A stretch of DNA of 33,978 nt from TC-15 sp034437275 (GTDB taxonomy: Bacteria > Chloroflexota > Anaerolineae > Aggregatilineales > Aggregatilineaceae): contig DAOTUD010000191.1 in NCBI GenBank assembly GCA_034437275.1, positions 1 to 33,978 on the forward strand, read 5' to 3'. Each line of letters begins with the position of its first letter. Positions within the stretch are counted from its first letter, which is position 1. Made by a program: the position numbers and the translations under genes. The notes below the pieces were generated by a model. It did no database searches, was not told where the DNA came from, and saw nothing but the letters and a program-made list of their open reading frames with translations. Of the stretch, positions 7,129 through 15,382 are shown piece by piece.

Positions 7129-8312
7129 ACGTAATCCTGGATCGTCGCGACCAACCGGCGGGCACGATGCCGGAAGGTATGCTCCTTCAGCAGGCGTTCG
7201 CGCGCCGCCCGGCCAATCTTACGCCGCGCGGCGTCATGTTGCAAGAGCCACTGGTAGCGCGCCAGGGCCTCCTCGGCGCTGTCCACGACGATCAGTTCTT
7301 TGTCCGGCTCGAACCAGGTTTCGATCCCTTCGTAGGGGCTGCACACCATGCACGCGCCCAGCGCCGCCAACTCGAACGGACGCGAACTGGACGAGGCGAA
7401 AACCGAGGCGTGCGCCTTGCGCGTGATGACCAGGTTCAGCTTGCTGCGGCAGGCGTACTCGCGCAGCTTGCTAAACGACAGGTAGGGCAGTGTCTCGACG
7501 CGCCCCAGGTCGCCGAGATGGGTGCCGCGCACCGCAAAACGCCGGTCCGCCAGCGCCAGCGACGGTTCGCGCAGCAGGGCGTCGATCCACGCCGCGCGGT
7601 ACTCGCGGCCGTGCCCGTAGAAAAACGCGTCGATGTCCTGCGGCACGTCCAGCGGCGCGAACAGGTCCGGGTCGGCCCCGTAATACAGGGTGTGGACCGC
7701 GCGCGCGCCGAGGTCGCGCAGCCCTTCGGCCCCGCCCTGGCTGTTGGAGAAAAACGCGGTGTACTCGGCGGGGTCCGCGCCCTGATAGATCCGAAAGCCG
7801 GACGCAAAGCCCCGGAAGTTCGGCAGACTGGCGGGGACATCGCCATCGTAGAAGAAGACCGGCTTGTCGTGCCGGGCGATGATGTGCCGCGCCAGCCCGC
7901 GGATGTGGTTCAGCGGCACGGTGATCACCAGCACCGCGTCGATATCGGGGTGCTGGGCCAGCACGCGGTCGACGTGCCGCCGCCAGCGCGGCGCGATCAC
8001 GGTCTGCGCCACACGCCGGATCAACCGGTCGGAGAAGCTCTCGCGCTCAAGCTGGCGTCCGGCGGCCTGCGACTGGCGTTTGCCGGCGACCCGCTGCCAC
8101 GAGTCGCGCAGGAACTTAAATGCGTTGCCTTCGCGCCGGGCCGGGTTGGCGGCGGCGCGCCACCAGGGCGACTCAATGGCCGGGCCTTGATACGGCGCAG
8201 CGATCACCTCGACGCCGACCTCGTACAGCCCTTTGAACAACTGCCACCAGGCCGGGGTCGCGCTGAAGGGTTGGGTCAGGTCCAGCGAGGAGACAATGAC
8301 AAACAGCTTCAT
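7125..8312 (-). CDS. CgeB-like glycosyltransferase
   Basis: Predicted 395-residue cytoplasmic GT-B glycosyltransferase of the CgeB/glyco_trans_1_2 type. The N-terminal half has KLFVIVSSLDLTQ at the start, an IDAVLVITVP strand and KPVFFYDGDVPASLPNFRGF. The C-terminal donor-binding half has SFSKLREYACRSKLNLVITR and SSSRPFELAALGACMVCSPYEGI, the glutamate in RPFELAALG being the expected nucleotide-sugar contact. Then comes a WFEPDKELIVVDSAEEAL motif and terminal helices. GAGGAGG lies 7 bases before the ATG at 8312, and the start overlaps the previous stop as ATGA. Longer in-frame extensions run inside the upstream gene and are rejected. Donor and acceptor sugars are unknown. Confidence 0.85.
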   Translation of the reverse strand: MKLFVIVSSLDLTQPFSATPAWWQLFKGLYEVGVEVIAAPYQGPAIESPWWRAAANPARREGNAFKFLRDSWQRVAGKRQSQAAGRQLERESFSDRLIRRVAQTVIAPRWRRHVDRVLAQHPDIDAVLVITVPLNHIRGLARHIIARHDKPVFFYDGDVPASLPNFRGFASGFRIYQGADPAEYTAFFSNSQGGAEGLRDLGARAVHTLYYGADPDLFAPLDVPQDIDAFFYGHGREYRAAWIDALLREPSLALADRRFAVRGTHLGDLGRVETLPYLSFSKLREYACRSKLNLVITRKAHASVFASSSSRPFELAALGACMVCSPYEGIETWFEPDKELIVVDSAEEALARYQWLLQHDAARRKIGRAARERLLKEHTFRHRARRLVATIQDYV

Positions 8313-9577
8313 GAGTTCGCCTCCTCGCCGCGTTTCCTGGCCAGCGCGCTCTGGTAGATGGCCTGCATGGCCTGCACCTGGCGCGCGAGCGTGAAATTCT
8401 CGCGGACGTGGCGCTGCCCGGCCTCGCCCATGCGCCCCCGCAGCGCGTCGTCGGCCAGCAGCCGCGCCAGCCGGTCGGCCAGCGCGTCGACGTTGTACGG
8501 GTTGACGACGAAGCCGGTTTCGTCGTCTTGCACGACTTCGGGCGGCCCACCAAAACACGTCGTGATGGGAGGAGTGCCGGCAGCCATGCCCTCAATATTG
8601 CCGACCATAAACGCCTCCAGGCAAACCGACGGCGTCGCGACCACGTCGGCCAGCCGGTAGGCCGTCGCCAGTTCGGACCCCTCCAGCCACCCGCCATACA
8701 CGATTTGCTCCGCCAGGTCTGGATAGCGCTGCCGCAGTTGGTCAACGTACTGCTTCGACCAGCCCAAGATCAGCAGCGCGACATCCGGCACCCGCTGCTT
8801 GACCACCGGCAGCGCCGCGAGCAGTTGGTCGGTCCCTTTGGCGCGGTTCAAGCGCCCGCCGAACAGGATCACGCGCCGCCCCTCCAGCTTGAAGCGCTGG
8901 CGCATCACCCGAACGCCGGCCTCCGGCACAGCGAATACCTGGGGATCGACGCCGTTGTGCACCACCTTGAACGGCGGCAGGCAGTTGGCTTCCAGGGCCG
9001 TTTTCAGCGCATGGCTGACGGCGACCCGTTCGTCCACGAAATGGTACATGGTGTGGCGAATCGAGAGGTTGCGCGCCGGGTTCCAGCGCAGCCGCATCTG
9101 GCGCAGGTTGTAGCCAAACGGCAGCCGGTAATCGAAATTGTCACACTGCGCAGGATCGGCGGGGTCGATGAAGTGCGTGAGCTTGCCATAGGCGAACGGC
9201 ATCACGTCGTGCGCGGTAAATACGGTGGCGGCCCCGGCATACTGGCCGATCACCAGGCTGTGATAGCTCAGGTGGAAGTGCACATTGTGGGCGTGCACGA
9301 TGTCGGGCTGCAAGTCGCGCAGCAGCGTGTTCAGCGGCCACACGGTCAGCGGGTTGAACAGCCCCAGCCACGCCCGGAAGCGTTCCGGATAGCGCGAGCG
9401 CAGCCGGTGCACGGGGATGCCGTTACGGTCGTCCACCTGCGAGGGGCCGCGCGTGGTCGTCACGAACGTGACGCGCTCGCCCGCCGCGATCAGCCCCTGG
9501 CCCAACTGCCAGGCGACCTTGCCCGCGCCGCCGGGGGCGTCCGGCGGTAAATGATCAGATAGGATAACGATATGCAT
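8309..9577 (-). CDS. GT4-family glycosyltransferase
   Basis: Predicted 422-residue GT-B retaining glycosyltransferase. The acceptor half opens with HIVILSDHLPPDAPGGAGKV, including the glycine-rich loop, and contains PDIVHAHNVHFHLSYHSLV. The donor half has the linker RRVILFGGRLNRAKGTDQL and the GT4 signature EAFMVGNIEGMAAGTPPITT followed by GGPPEVVQDDETGFVVNPYN. No Shine-Dalgarno sequence is visible before the ATG at 9577. It is separated from the upstream glycosyltransferase by 56 AT-rich bases, the largest gap inside the glycosyltransferase run, so a secondary promoter is possible there. It overlaps the next gene by ATGA. Sugar specificity cannot be read from the sequence. Confidence 0.92.
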   Translation of the reverse strand: MHIVILSDHLPPDAPGGAGKVAWQLGQGLIAAGERVTFVTTTRGPSQVDDRNGIPVHRLRSRYPERFRAWLGLFNPLTVWPLNTLLRDLQPDIVHAHNVHFHLSYHSLVIGQYAGAATVFTAHDVMPFAYGKLTHFIDPADPAQCDNFDYRLPFGYNLRQMRLRWNPARNLSIRHTMYHFVDERVAVSHALKTALEANCLPPFKVVHNGVDPQVFAVPEAGVRVMRQRFKLEGRRVILFGGRLNRAKGTDQLLAALPVVKQRVPDVALLILGWSKQYVDQLRQRYPDLAEQIVYGGWLEGSELATAYRLADVVATPSVCLEAFMVGNIEGMAAGTPPITTCFGGPPEVVQDDETGFVVNPYNVDALADRLARLLADDALRGRMGEAGQRHVRENFTLARQVQAMQAIYQSALARKRGEEANS

Positions 9578-9633
9578 GGTTTGTTTTGAATATCACCCAA
9601 AATATGAAGTCTAAGCATAACACACGGACGGTC

Positions 9634-10749
9634 TTAGGGTAAAAAATCGGCGTACCGGGCGCGTACCTGCCCGGCGATGACGGCCCAATCCTGGCGGGCG
9701 GCGTGCTTGCGCCCCGCCGCGCCCAAGCGCGCGCGCAGCTCGGCATCCGCCAGCAGCCGCGTGATCGCCGCCGCCAGGGCAGGGACGTCATCCTGCGGCA
9801 CCAGCAGCCCGGTCGCACCGTCGATCACCGCTTCGGCCACGCCGCTGCCGTGCGTGCCGACCACCGGCAGCCCGCACGCCCCGGCCTCCAGGAACACCAG
9901 CCCGAAGCCTTCGAACTGCTGGCCGATGTTCAACGAAGGCAGCGCGAACACATCCGCGTGCTGGTACCAGCCGCGCAGCGCCTCGCCAGGGATCATGCCC
10001 AACAGGTGCACGCAGTCGCCCAGGCCCGCGTCTTCGATCTGGCGCTTGGTCCGTTCCAGGAAAGCTGCATCATCCTGAATCCCGGTCACGACAAGCTGCG
10101 CATCCGGCACCTGCTCGCGCACTCGCGCCAGCGCCGCGACCAGCAGATGCGTGCCCTTGCGCGCCTTGACGCCGCCGGTCGCCAGGATCGTCGGGCCGTG
10201 CTTGTCCGGGGCCGGGGCCGGTTCCTGGAACTGGGCCGCGTGTACGCCGTTGTGGATCACGTGCGGGTCGCAGCCCGGCAGCGCCTGCCGGACCTGCTGC
10301 GCGGTGTAGTGGCTGACGGCGATCAGGTGCGCGCGGCGGTAGGCCCAGCGGTAGACACGCCCCACGATTCGCCGCCCGACCGTCTGCGGCACGTACGTGC
10401 CGTGCGCCGTGACGAACACCGGGCGCGCTCCCGCCGCCCGTGCCGCCAGCGGGGTGTAGGGTTCGGCGATGACGTGCACCAGGTCGCAGTCGCGCAGCGC
10501 CCCCCACACGCGCGGCAGCGCCAGCAGCGACCGCACCAAGAATCCCCGTGCGCGCGGGACCAATGACGGCAGCACTGGGCGCACGCCAACCAGCGGGGCG
10601 CGGTCGTCGGCACGCGGCGGGGGCGCCCCGACCTGCGTCAGCGCGACGACCTCCACGCCCTGCGCGCTGAGGGCGTGGGCCAGGTCGACGCCGTAGCGCG
10701 CCCAGCCATAGCGCGGACGCACTTCGGGAGTCACAAAGGCAACACGCAT
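9634..10749 (-). CDS. GT4-family glycosyltransferase
   Basis: Predicted 371-residue GT-B glycosyltransferase. The acceptor domain starts MRVAFVTPEVRPRYGWARYG and includes CDLVHVIAEPYTPLAARAAG. The linker HNGVHAAQF precedes the donor domain, which has TILATGGVKARKGTHLLVAA and the signature FEGFGLVFLEAGACGLPVVG with GVAEAVIDGATGLLVPQDD. The ATG at 10749 shares one base with the upstream stop (TGATG) and has GGAGGAG 8 bases upstream. It is part of the seven-gene glycosyltransferase run. The exact linkage formed is unknown. Confidence 0.92.
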   Translation of the reverse strand: MRVAFVTPEVRPRYGWARYGVDLAHALSAQGVEVVALTQVGAPPPRADDRAPLVGVRPVLPSLVPRARGFLVRSLLALPRVWGALRDCDLVHVIAEPYTPLAARAAGARPVFVTAHGTYVPQTVGRRIVGRVYRWAYRRAHLIAVSHYTAQQVRQALPGCDPHVIHNGVHAAQFQEPAPAPDKHGPTILATGGVKARKGTHLLVAALARVREQVPDAQLVVTGIQDDAAFLERTKRQIEDAGLGDCVHLLGMIPGEALRGWYQHADVFALPSLNIGQQFEGFGLVFLEAGACGLPVVGTHGSGVAEAVIDGATGLLVPQDDVPALAAAITRLLADAELRARLGAAGRKHAARQDWAVIAGQVRARYADFLP

Positions 10750-11954
10750 CACACTCGCTCCTCCGCGCCAACAAAGGATCGAATGCGTGCCGCACGGGCA
10801 TCCCAGGTGTAATGCTGGGCCTCAGCTTGAGCCTGTGCGCCCAACCAGCGAACCATTGCCGGATCAGTGGCCAATTCCCGGATCGCACCGGCCAACGCCG
10901 CCACATCGCCGGGCGGTACCAACCGCGCCGTCTCGCCGTCCTGCACGACTTCCGCCGTACTGGGCAGATCGGAGGCCAGCACCGCGCAGCCCGCCGCCAT
11001 ATACTCAAAGAGTTTGATCGCCGAGGCGTAATAGGCAAAATGAGTCGTCCAGGGCAACGACATCGCGCCCACGTCCATCGCCGCCAGGTAGCACGGCACC
11101 TCGTCCGGCGTCACTTGCCCGACAGCGTGCAACCGGTCCGGGGAAAGCCCGTGCGCGGCCCACTGCTGGCGCAGCGTGTCGACCCCGGCCTGCGGCCCAC
11201 CAACCAGCAACAGTTCAATGGCCGGGCCGTCCTGGGCAGCCTGTGCGATCGCGTCGATCAGTGTATCCAGTCCCTTAGACATCCCCATGGTGTGCAGCCG
11301 CCCAATATAGCCAACCACGAACGCATCCGCCGCGATCCCCAGCGCAGCCCGCGCCTCATCACGGGCGGGCAAATCCGCGAAGCGTGCCGCGCGAATGCCG
11401 TCGTGCGCCACCAGCACGCGCGTCGCGCCGAGATCGCGCATGTGCTGCGCGAGATGCCCGGTGATCGCCACGACCACCGCCCGCCGCGCCACAAAGCGCT
11501 GGATGCGCTCGCCGAGCCGCGATCCGCGCACCTGGTGCACCTCGTAGACGATCTGCGCGCGCCGCCACAGCAGCGGACGCAGCAGCGCCAGCATGAACCC
11601 GGCGAACGCATCGCGCGTGTAGAGCACATCCGCGCGGCGCGGCAGCAGCCACACCCACAGCACCAACAGGTAAGTGATCGTCTGCAGCATGAAGGGCAGC
11701 CGCTGCCAGCGCGCCGGGAAGCGGTCGATCAGGTCCAGGCAGGGCAGCCGTCGCAGCGCAAAATTGCGCGCCACGCCGTAGTAGTCCCACAGGTTGCGCA
11801 CAGCATGCATGGCGGGCGTATTGCGGCGGCGCGCAGTGACCAGCGTCACGTCGTAGCCGCTATCGGCCAGCGCCTCGCACATCTGCACGATCTGCAAACC
11901 GTGCGCTTTCTCGGTCGGCAGGCGGTTGTTGGCGATGTAGATCAATCGGTTCAT
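10749..11954 (-). CDS. GT4-family glycosyltransferase
   Basis: Predicted 401-residue GT-B glycosyltransferase. The N-terminus carries RLIYIANNRLPTEKAHGLQI, typical of GT4 enzymes with a long acceptor-side domain. A hydrophobic segment at about residues 90-105 (LQTITYLLVLWVWLLPRR) may give peripheral membrane contact. The donor domain has VVGYIGRLHTMGMSKGLDTL and ASAIKLFEYMAAGCAVLASD, then STAEVVQDGETARLVPPGD. The glutamate-x-tyrosine version of the signature (FEYMAAG) is common in this subfamily. It overlaps the upstream gene by four bases (ATGA) and has GGGAGTG before its start. Confidence 0.92.
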   Translation of the reverse strand: MNRLIYIANNRLPTEKAHGLQIVQMCEALADSGYDVTLVTARRRNTPAMHAVRNLWDYYGVARNFALRRLPCLDLIDRFPARWQRLPFMLQTITYLLVLWVWLLPRRADVLYTRDAFAGFMLALLRPLLWRRAQIVYEVHQVRGSRLGERIQRFVARRAVVVAITGHLAQHMRDLGATRVLVAHDGIRAARFADLPARDEARAALGIAADAFVVGYIGRLHTMGMSKGLDTLIDAIAQAAQDGPAIELLLVGGPQAGVDTLRQQWAAHGLSPDRLHAVGQVTPDEVPCYLAAMDVGAMSLPWTTHFAYYASAIKLFEYMAAGCAVLASDLPSTAEVVQDGETARLVPPGDVAALAGAIRELATDPAMVRWLGAQAQAEAQHYTWDARAARIRSFVGAEERV

Positions 11955-13024
11955 CGGTTCACTCCCTGGCGCATCAGCGCCGCGATATCACGCATCAAAC
12001 GGTCCAACGTGTGCTGCTGGACCGGGCCGGCGCGCAGGTCGGCGCCCATCGCCGCGCGCTGGGCCGGCGACAGGGCCAGCAGCCCCGCAATCTGCCGGGC
12101 CACACCCGCCGCATCCTCCGGCCCCGCGACCATCAGCGCCGCGCGGTGCTCGCCCAACACATCGCTAAAAGCCGGGTTCGGGGTGATCACCGGGGTGGCG
12201 GTCAGCAGCGCCTCCAGTACGGACTTATCGAACGAGCCGGGCGGCGACAGGTTGGTAACGACCGTTGCGCGCCGGTAAGTCGTCACCAGTTCGGACGGAT
12301 GCAGCGGCCCCAGGAAGCTGAACTGCACCTCGCTCAGGCCCAACGCAGCGCGCCGCTGCAGCAGGTGTTGGTAATGGGCATCGTCGCCGGGGACCGCCAT
12401 CGTCCCGGCGATGGCAAAGCGCACCGGCGGAGCACCGTGCTCGTCGCGCAGCCGCGCCGCCGCGTCGAGCAGGGTGGCGTGGTGTTTGATCGGCGTGATG
12501 CGCCCCACCGCCAGCACCAGCGGCGGATCGTCCGGGGGCGGGTCGCCGGGCGCGAACAGGTGCGGGGCGATGCCGTGCCCCATGACGTGCACTTTGGGGC
12601 TGACGATGGGGAAGCTGTCCGCGGTGGCGGTCGTGATCCAGCGCGCGGCACGCAGCGCCAGCCGCAGCTCCAGGCTGTCCTGGCGATGCGTGAACCACAA
12701 CATCTGCGGGGTGTGCGTCAGGGCGGCAAGGGGAGTCGCCAGCCACGTGTAGCGCGGCGTCATGTGGCTGAAGATCACGTCCGCATCCCGCACCATTGCG
12801 GCCAGCGCGCAGTAATAAGCCCACAGTTCGCGTGGGCGGCTGTAGCCACGCTCCTTGCCCATCGAGCGCACGCGGACGTTGTCCGGCAGGCGGGCCTCGC
12901 CCAGCTCCAGCGTCAGCACGTCGACCTGCTCGACCTGCGCAGCCAGTGCGCGAATCCAGTCCACCGTAAAGGCGCGCAGCCATTCGCGTTCGTCAACCAA
13001 TTGCACAATCATCAGCACGCGCAT
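11951..13024 (-). CDS. GT4-family glycosyltransferase
   Basis: Predicted 357-residue GT-B glycosyltransferase. It begins MRVLMIVQLVDEREWLRAFT and contains RDADVIFSHMTPRYTWLATP in the acceptor domain. The donor domain has PLVLAVGRITPIKHHATLLD and the more divergent signature FDKSVLEALLTATPVITPNP followed by SDVLGEHRAALMV. Compared with its neighbours the glycine of the EAxAxGxP motif is replaced (EALLTATP), but the glutamate is kept. GAGGAG lies 8 bases before the ATG. The gap to the upstream glycosyltransferase is 12 bases, and the stop overlaps the next start. Confidence 0.9.
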   Translation of the reverse strand: MRVLMIVQLVDEREWLRAFTVDWIRALAAQVEQVDVLTLELGEARLPDNVRVRSMGKERGYSRPRELWAYYCALAAMVRDADVIFSHMTPRYTWLATPLAALTHTPQMLWFTHRQDSLELRLALRAARWITTATADSFPIVSPKVHVMGHGIAPHLFAPGDPPPDDPPLVLAVGRITPIKHHATLLDAAARLRDEHGAPPVRFAIAGTMAVPGDDAHYQHLLQRRAALGLSEVQFSFLGPLHPSELVTTYRRATVVTNLSPPGSFDKSVLEALLTATPVITPNPAFSDVLGEHRAALMVAGPEDAAGVARQIAGLLALSPAQRAAMGADLRAGPVQQHTLDRLMRDIAALMRQGVNR

Positions 13025-13036
13025 TGTCTCGTCTCC

Positions 13037-14164
13037 TCAGCCGCGCAACCGCTGGACCAGCGCCTGGTACCCGCGCGCATACGCCCCGATCACAGCCTCC
13101 GCCTCGAAGCCCTGCACGGCGGCCTGCCCGTTGTGGCCGAGCTGCTGGCGGATGATCTCGCGGTCGAGCAGCAGGCGGATTTTGGCGGCCAGCTCGTCCG
13201 CGTCCCAATGGAAGACCAGCAGCGACTTGCCGTCCTCCATGAGGTCGGCCATCACGCCCACCGGCGTGGAAATGACGGGCGTGCCGCACGCCATCGCCTC
13301 GACCGTCACGCGCGGGCCGCCCTCGGCGGTTGAGGCGCAGACCAGCATCCGCGCCTGGTTGTACAGCCGCGCGAGGTCGTCCGGCCCGGCGACACGCGGG
13401 ATAAACGCGACGTGCGCCGCCAGCCCCAGCGCCGCGATCTGCTGCTCCACCTGCGGGCGCAGCGGGCCATCGCCCCGGATGCCCAGCCGGACGTCGGGGT
13501 GCGTCTGCCGGACCTGGGCCAGCGCCGCCAGGATCGTCGGCAGCCCCTTGTTAGAGGCCAGCCGCCCCACGAACAGCACATCGTAGCGCGGCGCTGCGTC
13601 CGGCAGCGGCTTGAATACGTCGAAGTCAATATACAGCGAACTGAGCACCAGGATTTTGTCGTCGGGGACGCCCTGCGCCCGCAGCAGCGCCGGCATCTCG
13701 CCCTGGTTCACCACGCGGATCGCCGCCGCCCGCCGCCACACCCAGCGAATATAGCGCATCGCCAGCGCGCGGTACACCCGTTCGCGCCAGGTGACGGCAC
13801 GCGGATAGCCTTCGACGTGGTGCAGCTCGCTCACGTAGGGCACGCCGCCCTGCCGCGCCAGCCACCACGCCCCGATCCCGTTGTAGAACAGGCCGAAATC
13901 GTGGCTGACGATCAGTGCATAGTCGCGGGCGGCCAGCAGGTCATGTCCGCGCCGCGCGATGAACACCGGCTGCAACAGCCGGGGCCAGGGCGACGGGTGC
14001 AGGTGTACATTGTCGTGGATGGTGCGCGGGGTGGCATCCGGCGCACGCGGGCAGAGAATGTCGACCCGATCCCAATGCGTCGAGAAATGGCGCAGCATGT
14101 GGTAGAAGGTGCCCTGCTGCCCCTGCGCCGGCGATGCATCGCCGCTGAGCATCAGCAGGTTCAC
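13037..14164 (-). CDS. GT4-family glycosyltransferase (GTG start)
   Basis: Predicted 375-residue GT-B glycosyltransferase. The acceptor domain begins NLLMLSGDASPAQGQQGTFY and includes YALIVSHDFGLFYNGIGAWW. The donor domain has RYDVLFVGRLASNKGLPTIL and the signature EGGPRVTVEAMACGTPVIST, then PVGVMADLMEDGKSLLVFH. The start codon is GTG at 14164, overlapping the upstream stop as GTGA, with AAAGGGA 6 bases ahead. No alternative ATG exists before the first beta strand, which supports the GTG. Substrates are unknown. Confidence 0.92.
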   Translation of the reverse strand: MNLLMLSGDASPAQGQQGTFYHMLRHFSTHWDRVDILCPRAPDATPRTIHDNVHLHPSPWPRLLQPVFIARRGHDLLAARDYALIVSHDFGLFYNGIGAWWLARQGGVPYVSELHHVEGYPRAVTWRERVYRALAMRYIRWVWRRAAAIRVVNQGEMPALLRAQGVPDDKILVLSSLYIDFDVFKPLPDAAPRYDVLFVGRLASNKGLPTILAALAQVRQTHPDVRLGIRGDGPLRPQVEQQIAALGLAAHVAFIPRVAGPDDLARLYNQARMLVCASTAEGGPRVTVEAMACGTPVISTPVGVMADLMEDGKSLLVFHWDADELAAKIRLLLDREIIRQQLGHNGQAAVQGFEAEAVIGAYARGYQALVQRLRG

Positions 14165-15306
14165 GATGCGTCCCTTTCGGCAGCGACCTCTTCCAGCGCC
14201 GATATCGTCGTCTCAACCAGGGTCGGCCAGTCGAAGCGGTCCAACCCCTCGCCGGTGCGGGCCGCCAGCCGCGCGCGGATATCGCCGCTGAGGGCCTGGT
14301 CGAGCGTCGCGGCCAGCGCGTCCACGTCAATGTACGGCACCAGCAGGCCGTTTTCGCCGTGCCGCACCACTTCGGGATTGCCGCCCTTGTCGCTGGCAAT
14401 GACGGGCGTCCCGGCCAGCAGCGACTCCAGCACGACATGCGGCAGCCCCTCGTAGCCGGAATACAGCACGAAATAATCCGCCGCGCGGTAATACAGTGCC
14501 AGCCGTTCGTGATGCACGCGGCCCAGGAACGTCACCCGGTCGGCTACGCCCTCGGACGCGGCCAGGGCGCGCAGCCGGGCCTCGTCGGGGCCATCCCCGG
14601 CCACCAGCAGGCGTACGTCCGGCAGGCGGGTGACGGCGCGGAGCAGGTGATCGATGCCCTTCCAGGGAACCAGCCGCGCCACCGTCAGCAGCAGCGGGCC
14701 ATCCCCCAGCCGCAGCCGGTCGCGCACCTCTGCCGGGCCGAGCGCGGTCGCGGTCGCGTGGGGGGCCAGCGCGTTGTAGATCACCTGCACGTTCTCCGGC
14801 GGCGCGCCCCACCCGATGACCATCGCGCGCAAATACTGGCTGGGCACGATCACGCGGTCGACGCGGCGCACCTCGCGCGCGCGCTGGGCCTGCACCAACT
14901 GCACCCGCGGATCGTAGCGGCGGTGTTGGAAGGCGTCGATATCCTCGGTGGGGGAAATCCAGCCCTTGTTGACGGCGCGCTCCCAGGCCAGGTCGCCCAC
15001 CACCTTGAGCACGCGCGGGCGGTGGCTGTCCCCGACCAGGGGCAGGCCCAGGCTGTTGATGAACACCAGGTCGGCACGGCGGACCTCCGGCCATGCGGCG
15101 CGCGCATAGTGCAGCATCCGGCGGGGCAGCCTGCGCCGGGGGATGCGCCGCAGCGGGTACGGGTACTCCGCGACGGGGTCATCGCCAAAAGCCAGCACGC
15201 GCACCTCATGCCCGCGCGCCAGCAGTTCCGGCAGCAGCCGGTACAGGTACGTCGCCGGGCCGCCGGACTCGGGATGGAAAATGCCAGCCGCAACAAAAAT
15301 TTTCAT
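14161..15306 (-). CDS. GT4-family glycosyltransferase, first of the run
   Basis: Predicted 381-residue GT-B glycosyltransferase. It starts MKIFVAAGIFHPESGGPATY, the classical GT4 N-terminal glycine loop, with ADLVFINSLGLPLVGDS in the acceptor domain. The donor half has PLLLTVARLVPWKGIDHLLR and the signature YEGLPHVVLESLLAGTPVIA followed by GGNPEVVRHGENGLLVPYID. The ATG at 15306 is used because an in-frame start eight codons upstream lies within the terminator region. The gene follows the sugar dehydrogenase after a 76-base gap that holds a terminator hairpin, so it may depend on read-through or on a weak promoter in the gap. Confidence 0.92.
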   Translation of the reverse strand: MKIFVAAGIFHPESGGPATYLYRLLPELLARGHEVRVLAFGDDPVAEYPYPLRRIPRRRLPRRMLHYARAAWPEVRRADLVFINSLGLPLVGDSHRPRVLKVVGDLAWERAVNKGWISPTEDIDAFQHRRYDPRVQLVQAQRAREVRRVDRVIVPSQYLRAMVIGWGAPPENVQVIYNALAPHATATALGPAEVRDRLRLGDGPLLLTVARLVPWKGIDHLLRAVTRLPDVRLLVAGDGPDEARLRALAASEGVADRVTFLGRVHHERLALYYRAADYFVLYSGYEGLPHVVLESLLAGTPVIASDKGGNPEVVRHGENGLLVPYIDVDALAATLDQALSGDIRARLAARTGEGLDRFDWPTLVETTISALEEVAAERDAS

Positions 15307-15325
15307 ATTCACCGCGCCTATACAC

Positions 15326-15357
15326 AACAAAGCCGCCTGGATGTCACATCAGGCGGC
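15326..15357 (-). terminator. Terminator or attenuator between sugar dehydrogenase and glycosyltransferase run
   Basis: Minus-strand GCCGCCTG and CAGGCGGC form an 8-bp stem with a 10-base loop, followed by TTTGTTGTG. It lies 25 bases after the dehydrogenase stop and 20 bases before the first glycosyltransferase. The T tract is interrupted by G, so termination may be partial. Confidence 0.65.
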
Positions 15358-15382
15358 CAGTATACCAGGCCGGGGCCATCCC

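Noticed and set aside
8313..8558. N-terminal extension of the CgeB-like glycosyltransferase
   Set aside because: The extension is Arg/Ala-rich antiframe reading of the upstream glycosyltransferase; a GAGGAGG site precedes the internal ATG.
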